Assembly: GCA_016748015.1 (NCBI GenBank)
Contig: JAAOMT010000699.1
Coordinates: 1 to 64,000, forward strand
Length of the DNA: 64,000 nucleotides
Reading direction: 5' to 3'
DNA from: Geosiphon pyriformis
Taxonomy: Eukaryota; Glomeromycota; Glomeromycetes; Archaeosporales; Geosiphonaceae
In this document: positions 57,360-64,000 of the stretch, piece by piece
Numbering within the stretch: the first letter of the stretch is position 1
Layout: each line of letters begins with the position of its first letter
Position numbers and translations under genes: made by a program
The notes under the pieces: model-generated
Told to the model about the DNA's origin: nothing
Seen by the model: only the letters and a program-made list of their open reading frames with translations
Databases searched by the model: none

Positions 57360-60300
57360 ATGTCTACAAATCAAGTCGAAACGGGTGCTTTTATTGGAAA
57401 GACTACTACATTAACACCACACAAGATTTCCCTTTTGGGTTTGGTGCGGTATTATTGTGAGTCAAAGAGAGACGAAGTTGATGAGGAGATTTTGTTCTTT
57501 CTCATTGACAAAATCTCCGTGAGTCAAAGTCTTTTTGATGAACCTTGACTTTACCAAAAGCCAGCGTTCAACTTACTAGCCAATCAAACTGCCGGTAAAT
57601 CTTGCTCAGTAGAATGAGCATCGTTTTCCTGAACCTACTCTGCCCGAATTATGCGAAGAATTGATCAAAGAGATACCACACGAAGGGATATTTATCAAAG
57701 ATAATTTATTGAAAGATGTACATTCGGCTTTTTTTGTCAATCTCTTCCTGTTCTTTTTTCATATTAATCAATCTAAGCTCACCAACCGTCCCTTAGTTAG
57801 GGGTAACCTTGTGTTCGCCACATGATCTGATTGATTATATGAAAGGGAACAATTTTTTACTCTATGTATTGAATTATCTTATTTTCATTTCACGTTCATT
57901 TGTGTTTTCTTTTACAGAAGCGAAAAGGATGATCGCACCATCAAATCATATGGATGTAAGTGAATGAGCATGCTAATTTTTTAATAAAGAAAACCTAAAG
58001 CTTAAAATATGGGAATTTTGTTTACTAGGCAAGCTCAAAATATTTGGTAAGGCTTTCTTCTGGGGACTTTCGCCACAAACACGTATTCTTGTTAGTTAAA
58101 TTTCGAATTTACCCGGGTTCCACAACAAGAATTTACTCCATATACCTTTCAAGACAATCAATAATAATGAATCCTTGAGCTATCTTTATATAATCAAAAA
58201 AAATTATGTCTCAAAATCATATTTTGCAATTAATTTGTTTTTCAACAGAATAAATACAGCCTTTTGGGAATATTTGTTCGTCGCTGTCATCTAGAGGCCA
58301 ATAAACTTTCTTTCAACGAACTTGGCAGACTATGGCAGGCATTCTCTGAATACAAATCTTCTACTGAAGTACCTCAGCTTGCACCCGAAGATTCGCTCTT
58401 ATCGGGAATAATAGAAAAATACCATAAACATAAACAAGGTTTTCCCTTTCTGTCATTGTCCCAATTTAAAAAATTCAAATTTAAGCTAATTTGATATCTG
58501 TACATTATCAGTCGTTATTGCGAAATCTGATGCTGAGAATTTTGCTCTATATGTAATTAATCAACTTCGTAGTAAGTCGATCTTCAATTATATGTATTTT
58601 TTTCGAGAATATAAAGAGTTAAAAGATTCATTGTAAACTGACATAGAATATGGGGGAGTACTGACCTCAGAGCTTGAAAATAAAATTCGTGAAATTCATA
58701 AAAAATTACCCGAGATTTCTACAGTATACTACATTGAGTGAGTCTAAAGCATTGATTTTTTCTTTTAATTTCCCATTTGCTCATGCTTTTTATCTATCTT
58801 GGTAGCTACGTAAATTGCATGCAATCTGGTGAATATGAAGGGGCATTGAGGAGCTTTTACAAGTTTTCTAATTTTTGCCCTCCAGATGAACAAAATAGGT
58901 AAAAAGGAATACAATAGAATTGATGACTATATTTGATTAGCATTTTTTCAATATTAAATTTCTAGTTATTTTAACTCCTGCAAGAACTTGGTACCAGCAT
59001 GTTCTTTTGAATCTAGTTGTGTTGCACGCAAAATTCAACCATAAACAGCAAGCGTTATTGGTGCGGTTTTTACTCTTTGTGGGAATTTTCACCATGATCT
59101 GAATTATAGTATCTATAAACTTCCTAACTTATTAGGCTATTGCCGAGGCGATACACATGGCACGCGAAAATAATGATCAAGAATGTCTACGGTTTGCCCT
59201 AAGGTAAAAATAAATAAATTCAACCATTGCAATTCCATTCCAACATTTACATTCCCCTTCAAAAAGTTGGCTTTATCGTCTCAAATCGAGCTATTCAATT
59301 GGAACAATACGTATCGGTGCATCAGAACAGCAAATGCTCGATTCGTTAATTAACAAAGCCAAGGATTCAAGTTCATATTCTTTGCAATCACTTGGGGAAC
59401 TTGGAAATGCACAACGCTTACTGCAACAAGTAAGGTATTAATAAATGTAATATTATCTCATTGCCAATCAAACTAATAAATTATCATTCTAGGGTGAATC
59501 ACCAATTCTTGTTTATGAGTCTTTGCTTCGAAGCTCCGCTTTAAATTTAAAAGGCACTAGAGGGTCCAAGAGTCCCTCAAAAGGTGTTTATAGTCAAGAA
59601 AAATTACTCAATGCGAGCATATATGAGACTTATGGTATATCAATTTATTTATTGGACGTTTGATTAAAAGAAAGTATAATTCATTTCAGAGTCTTTTTCG
59701 TTGTGAAAATAGGACTTTCGGGCCTATCCACGTTATATGCGTCTCAAGTGATACATGATTCGGAAAGTAATCTCGAGGATGCCATGACAGCTTATTGCCA
59801 ACTTGCGGATCGTGTATGTTATAATCACATTTTTGTTTTTTCTAATTTGATGACTTTGGATTACAGCTTATTATTATACTCATAAAAAATGATAGCATAT
59901 CTCTTTTGGAAATTATGAAGAAGCAATTAAATTGCTTATAGACTGCAAAGAAAGGTTCTTAGGAATTCGCACCGCTGCTGCTTTATGGGTTGCCTGTATG
60001 GGAAAAATCTTACATCAGAGAAGTGTAGAAAGGTAACACTTGTTTTTTTTATTAATGTTGAACTTCAAGCTTAAACATTTTGTAACCAAGACATTTGAAT
60101 TCAGAGGGGAATGGACAAATATTGAACTACTCGAAACGCAACTTCGTGCCGTCTGTCAAGATGATGAGATAATGCTTGCTGATTTCAACTTTCACCGTGC
60201 ATTGGCTTTGAGCAAGTCGGATCGTGAGGATGAAGTAAGTCAATGGGTTTTATTTCATATGTTAAAGCCATTTTAGTTGCTTATTTCATCTGGCTTATAC

Positions 60301-61487
60301 TTTTTATAGGCCGTAAACACACTCCATCAACTAATAGAAGACAGCTCCCGTTCCCGTTCTCCGAATCAAATGCTCGTGGCTAATTATTTAATAAAACTTG
60401 CTCAAATTAGAATTGTACGTATTTTTTTTAATGAAGAAAGCTTACTGAATTTATTCATTATAAGTTAAGGAGTAGCCTTAATTTATTACTCGACTTTCTA
60501 CTTTCTTTTTTTGCAACATGTTAAAAGGAAAGTGATGACCCTACATCTGCCCTTCCTTTTGTTCTGAGTTCCTTATGCCTCAGTGAAAGATTCAATTATC
60601 AAAGTAGCTATTTTCTAGCAAAGATACGATTGGCCCAGATCTTGCTACATTTCAATCTGGCCAGAAAGGCGACAAACATGATTGAGAATTTATTACCAGT
60701 GGTATGTTTCCTCCTTTTAACTGATTTTATAGATCTGTTCCTATTTTTCTCATGAGTAATTATTTTATCAAACAGGTTCTTTCTGAACATTCCTTATATC
60801 TACAATCTATCGCACAATTTGCCTATGCGCAGTGCATGATAGCTTGTCTCAGTGAGAGTGAAAAAGGTGCTTTCAGAAAATACTGTTTTTGTATATCTTT
60901 TCCCGCTATAATTTTCTTCAATAAAAAGTTGCTCCTCTATATTCATGTAGAAAATAGTAATTCATCTATTCGCTACACAGATATAATAACCCCTCTCGAA
61001 AAGGCTTTGATAGGTATATCAGATCCGTCATGTGATAATTCAAAAGATGGTAATAGTACTCAAACGATGATAATTTTTAGGTTTTCGAAAACTCGAATCC
61101 ACTTCCGAGATACTTGTAATCTTGCAATTACAGGCATATATATACAACTTACTTGAATGGTCCATTCATCGCAATAAGGCAGCTAAAGAATATCGACGGT
61201 TAATCACAGAGTTAGAAAAGAATCAGCGTAAACAACCTGAATGGGGAATGTACTATTATGTTCGGGATATTGCTCCGAAACTCAATGATAATGAGGTGGA
61301 TGTTGATGACGTAATTAATGCCGCGGAAAAGATTGTGATTGAAGAGAGTCCAGGCAGCGCTAACGGCCGTGATATAGATATGGATATCGATATGAGTCTT
61401 ATCGAGAACAGCTTTACTAATGGTGATAATATGGATATTAGTATGTCTGTTGCTCATTCCCTAGAGGAATTTGACCGATATTTTTAA
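57360..61487 (+). CDS. Anaphase-promoting complex subunit 5 (APC5/ANAPC5)
   Basis: APC5 is a TPR-containing scaffold subunit of the APC/C ubiquitin ligase, which drives mitotic exit in the nucleus. Start ATG 57360 gives MSTNQVETGAFIGKTTTLTP, with an in-frame ATG at 57324 as alternative. Then TPHKISLLGLVRYYCESKRD matches the family N-terminus. Later exons read LLGIFVRRCHLEANKLSFNE, LPEISTVYYI, YVNCMQSGEYEGALRSFYKF, AIAEAIHMARENNDQECLRF and ALSWLYRLKSSYSIGTI, the region typical of APC5 TPRs. The C-terminus contains SIAQFAYAQCMIACLSESEK, LLEWSIHRNKAAKEYRRLI and an acidic tail with IDMDIDMSLIE, ending at TAA 61485-61487. There are many introns and several very short exons (57900-58080), so the exact protein is uncertain there. 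Confidence 0.85.
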
Positions 61488-61542
61488 TTGGAGTGTATTA
61501 TCACTTGTTGATAATATCATAGATTTCCAGCTCTTTTGGTGG

Positions 61543-61560
61543 TTTTTTTTTTTTTTTTTT
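61543..61560 (+). repeat. T18 homopolymer
   Basis: An uninterrupted run of 18 T residues between APC5 and the thioredoxin reductase gene. It could act as a poly(dT) promoter element for the latter, about 80 bp upstream of its first ATG. Confidence 0.6.
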
Positions 61561-61637
61561 GCGGAACCACCTAAGAACTGGTACATCTTAATTACCTGTT
61601 GTGTCATTCCACCTATATATAAAAGCTTTTAAGTTTC

Positions 61638-62932
61638 ATGCTTTCGCCCTCGAAAGTTTCTGGCGAGCCTGCCTTTAGATTATTAAATAATATTACAAAT
61701 TATACCGGGAAATTATTATCGCTCAATTATTTTTGCTTGAAGAAAGTTGGATCAAGAGGAATATTAATTGGCAGGAGATTAGAACTACGACGAATCTTGC
61801 CGGGACCACCGTTGCTGTTTAAACGAGTACATAAAAGTAAGATGCACTCAAAAGTTGTTGTTATTGGGTCTGGGCCCGCTGGGCACACCGCTGCGCTCTA
61901 TTTGTCCCGCGCTACTTTAGAGCCAGTCTTGTATGAAGGATTCTTGGCAAACGGGTTCGCTGCTGGTGGTCAGGTAAAGGTTGCTTTAAACTTAATCAAA
62001 ATTTCTTGCAACTTTCTGATTATTTTCTTATTGTACTAAAAAAAGCTTACCACAACTACCGATGTGGAAAACTACCCGGGCTTCCCGGAATCTATCCGCG
62101 GCTCAGAGCTGATGGCAAGATTCCGAGAACAGAGTATACGTTTTGGTACAAAGATCTATACTGAGACAGTTTCAAAGGTTGATCTATCCTCTAGGCCTTT
62201 TAAATATTGGACGGAAGATGGAGATAATAATACGGCCGATTCGATAATAATTGCTACTGGAGCTGCAGCCAAAAGGTTGAATTTACCAGGCGAGGAATCC
62301 TATTGGCAGAAGGGCATATCTGCGTGTGCTGTTTGTGATGGCAAGGAAACATTAATCTTTTTTAAGTTATCGGGTTGTTAAATAGTCTCAAAAATTACTT
62401 CTCTCCAGGTGCCGTACCGATTTTTCACAAAAAACCTTTGGCAGTAATTGGTGGGGGCGACTCTGCTGCCGAAGAAGCAATGTTTCTAACAAAATACGGT
62501 TCACACGTTTATGTTATTGTACGTCGTGAAAAACTTCGCGCCTCCAAAGTCATGGCAAATCGCTTGCTCTCGAATTTAAAAATTACAGTTATTTGGAATC
62601 ACATTCCGATTGAGGCTAAAGGTGATGGCAATTTATTAAAATTATTGATATTAAAAAACACCCAGACTGGGGAAGAAAAAGAATTGGCCGTCAATGGATT
62701 ATTCTATGCAATTGGCCATGTCCCAGCCACAAAATTGGTGGAGGGACAGTTGGAATTGGATGAAGACAAATATATAATCACTCAACCCGATAGCACTGTC
62801 ACCAGCGTTTCGGGTGTGTTTGCCGCTGGTGATGTTAAAGACAAAAAGTATCGACAGGCGATCACAAGTGCTGGCTCTGGCTGCATGGCTGCTCTAGAAT
62901 GTGAACGGTGGTTGAGTGAGCATTTTGAATGA
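61638..62932 (+). CDS. Thioredoxin reductase (low-molecular-weight type) with N-terminal extension
   Basis: This flavoenzyme passes electrons from NADPH to thioredoxin. Exons 61638-61973, 62046-62340 and 62409-62932 join to 384 aa. The FAD motif [20 protein letters not shown] starts near residue 71. The redox pair is C206 and C209 in SACAVCDG. The NADPH motif [14 protein letters not shown] is at about 221-234, followed by [12 protein letters not shown], and [20 protein letters not shown] near the C-terminus. Residues 1-68, before the internal [11 protein letters not shown] start (Met69), are rich in Arg/Lys/Leu with few acids and look like a mitochondrial presequence. Intron 2 (62341-62408) is GC-AG (GATG|GCAAGG...CCAG); no GT donor keeps the frame. 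Fungal enzymes are usually about 320 aa, matching the short form. Confidence 0.95.
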
Positions 62933-63632
62933 TCAATATCTCTTTAATGTTCGATTGTGCAAAAGGAACTTGCGCATCATTTTATTTAAATATACGAGTC
63001 ATATTCAATTGTGTCAAAATATTTAATCGAAACTTTGCAATTAGCCGAAGAAATAAAAATGCTCGATCTCGGATATCATATATTTATCATGCGAATAAAG
63101 TGCTTTTATTTTTAGGTAAAGATGTTTTAACCAAGACATATCAGGTAAACAAATCTAATCATCAATCTAATCAGCTAATTTCGCTCTTCCATAAGGATAC
63201 TCGTATTATATAATACGAAAGGTGGTTACTATACTCAAAGGACATTTGCTTCACGGTCAAAATTTTCAAATGCTGAAAAATTAATTTTTACTTTTTATCC
63301 GTGTAATAAGTAGTGACGGCAGATCATATTATTATAGCGCCGCAAGAATTATTCTAAAAATTTTGTACAGATAGATGAAGCTAAAGCTCACCTTTTTAAT
63401 ATAGATATCAAATATTATAATACTCATTTCTAAAATTAAAATCCAAAAGAAATGATACAATTCAATAATAATTTAGACATTATCGCCAATTGAAAATCTA
63501 AGCTTGAAATAGATGAGATAGTCTTTGAAAAGAGTGAGATACGTTCAGAGTAAAAGGTTTGATTTTGAATTAAAGAAAGTATAAATAAAAAGTTCGCCAA
63601 GTTTTGAGCTTTCCCGCTTTGTTCTAAATGGT
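62933..63632. other. Convergent intergenic region
   Basis: 3' flank of thioredoxin reductase and of the transporter gene. The open frame 62929-63213 overlaps the reductase stop region, has no similarity I recognise and is not called. AT content rises to the right. Confidence 0.4.
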
Positions 63633-64000
63633 TTAACGTCCTAGTGGTGGTGTTTCTCGCGGGGTCTGATTTTGAGCCTGTTCGCTCAATTCAATTTTCC
63701 TAAAAATACAATGAATTGTTCAATGTCAATATTAGTATCGATCAATCAATCAATCATGTGCATTAATGTAAAATTCTCAATTATGTGCTAGTAAATTAAA
63801 TAATACTTACGCATACCAAGCACCTAAAATTTATCAGGGCCAAGGAATTTTAATATTAGTTAAAAATAATTGATAACTGCAATAAAATTATCAGATTAAA
63901 GAACTTACCTCCACATAATGTTAAAAATATTCCTACCCCATTCGTTGGGGTAATAGTGAGATTAAATATGACCACTGCCAGAATAATTGACAATACTTGT
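63633..64000 (-). CDS. C-terminus of an SLC35/TPT-type nucleotide-sugar or triose-phosphate transporter (partial)
   Basis: Only the last exons are in the window. From the right edge the minus strand reads QVLSIILAVVIFNLTITPTN and GVGIFLTLCG, then after an intron GAWYA, then KIELSEQAQNQTPRETPPLG and R-stop (TTA at 63633-63635). A final membrane helix with xTPxNxxGxxxTLCGxxxYxK is the pattern of the C-terminus of TPT/SLC35 transporters, which move nucleotide sugars or phosphorylated sugars across Golgi, ER or plastid membranes. The hydrophilic tail lacks an obvious sorting signal. Substrate cannot be told from this part. Confidence 0.65.

Noticed and set aside
62929-63213. 94-aa ORF after thioredoxin reductase
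   Set aside because: Starts at the stop codon of the reductase and has no similarity or hallmark; likely chance.

Overview
This window looks like nuclear DNA of an arbuscular mycorrhizal fungus (Glomeromycotina). The evidence is an extremely AT-rich background, fungal genes with many short GT-AG introns, and LINE-type retrotransposons with a fused C-terminal RNase H domain that I recognise at family level from Rhizophagus/Gigaspora-like genomes. No database search was run, so genus is not assigned.

The window has two compartments. Gene-dense blocks hold single-copy housekeeping genes 200-700 bp apart, often in divergent or convergent pairs. The left block has ELP1 (minus, cut by the left edge) and a CYRI/FAM49 gene. 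An isolated complex I 75-kDa subunit gene sits at 13.9-16.4 kb. A middle block at 36.6-40.2 kb has a Msp1/ATAD1 AAA ATPase and an adhesin-like repeat protein. The right block (44.3-64 kb) has ribosomal protein uL1, kynurenine 3-monooxygenase, a WRN-like exonuclease, SPN1/IWS1, Rab geranylgeranyltransferase beta, ribosomal protein eL15, APC5, thioredoxin reductase and the C-terminus of an SLC35-type transporter. These are unrelated core functions (tRNA modification, actin control, respiration, translation, NAD synthesis, transcription elongation, prenylation, mitosis, redox), not a pathway cluster.

Between the blocks lie AT-rich repeat deserts (7.3-13.9, 16.4-36.6, 40.2-44.3 and 52.1-54.2 kb). 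They hold a full-length LINE (20440-27340) with a 14-bp target-site duplication (TSD), an ORF1-only element with the same 3' tail and a 13-bp TSD (16738-18914), a 5'-truncated LINE copy with a 13-bp TSD (42812-43950), several older LINE relics, a SINE-like unit carrying a LINE-type tail, an 829-bp solo LTR with 4-bp TSD, a Ty3/gypsy pol relic, and a large inverted repeat with arms of about 1.8 kb.

The most interesting system is the LINE family and its decay. ORF2 of the full-length copy stays in one reading frame for 1,563 codons with no net indel. It is interrupted by eleven nonsense codons, each reachable from a Gln, Arg or Trp codon by C-to-T or G-to-A transitions. Catalytic Asp codons of the reverse transcriptase and RNase H read as Asn. 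Other copies form a graded series towards almost pure A+T, suggesting that cytosine deamination (RIP-like or 5-methylcytosine driven) creates the AT-rich compartment. The ORF1-only element and the SINE-like unit suggest two kinds of parasite on the LINE machinery.
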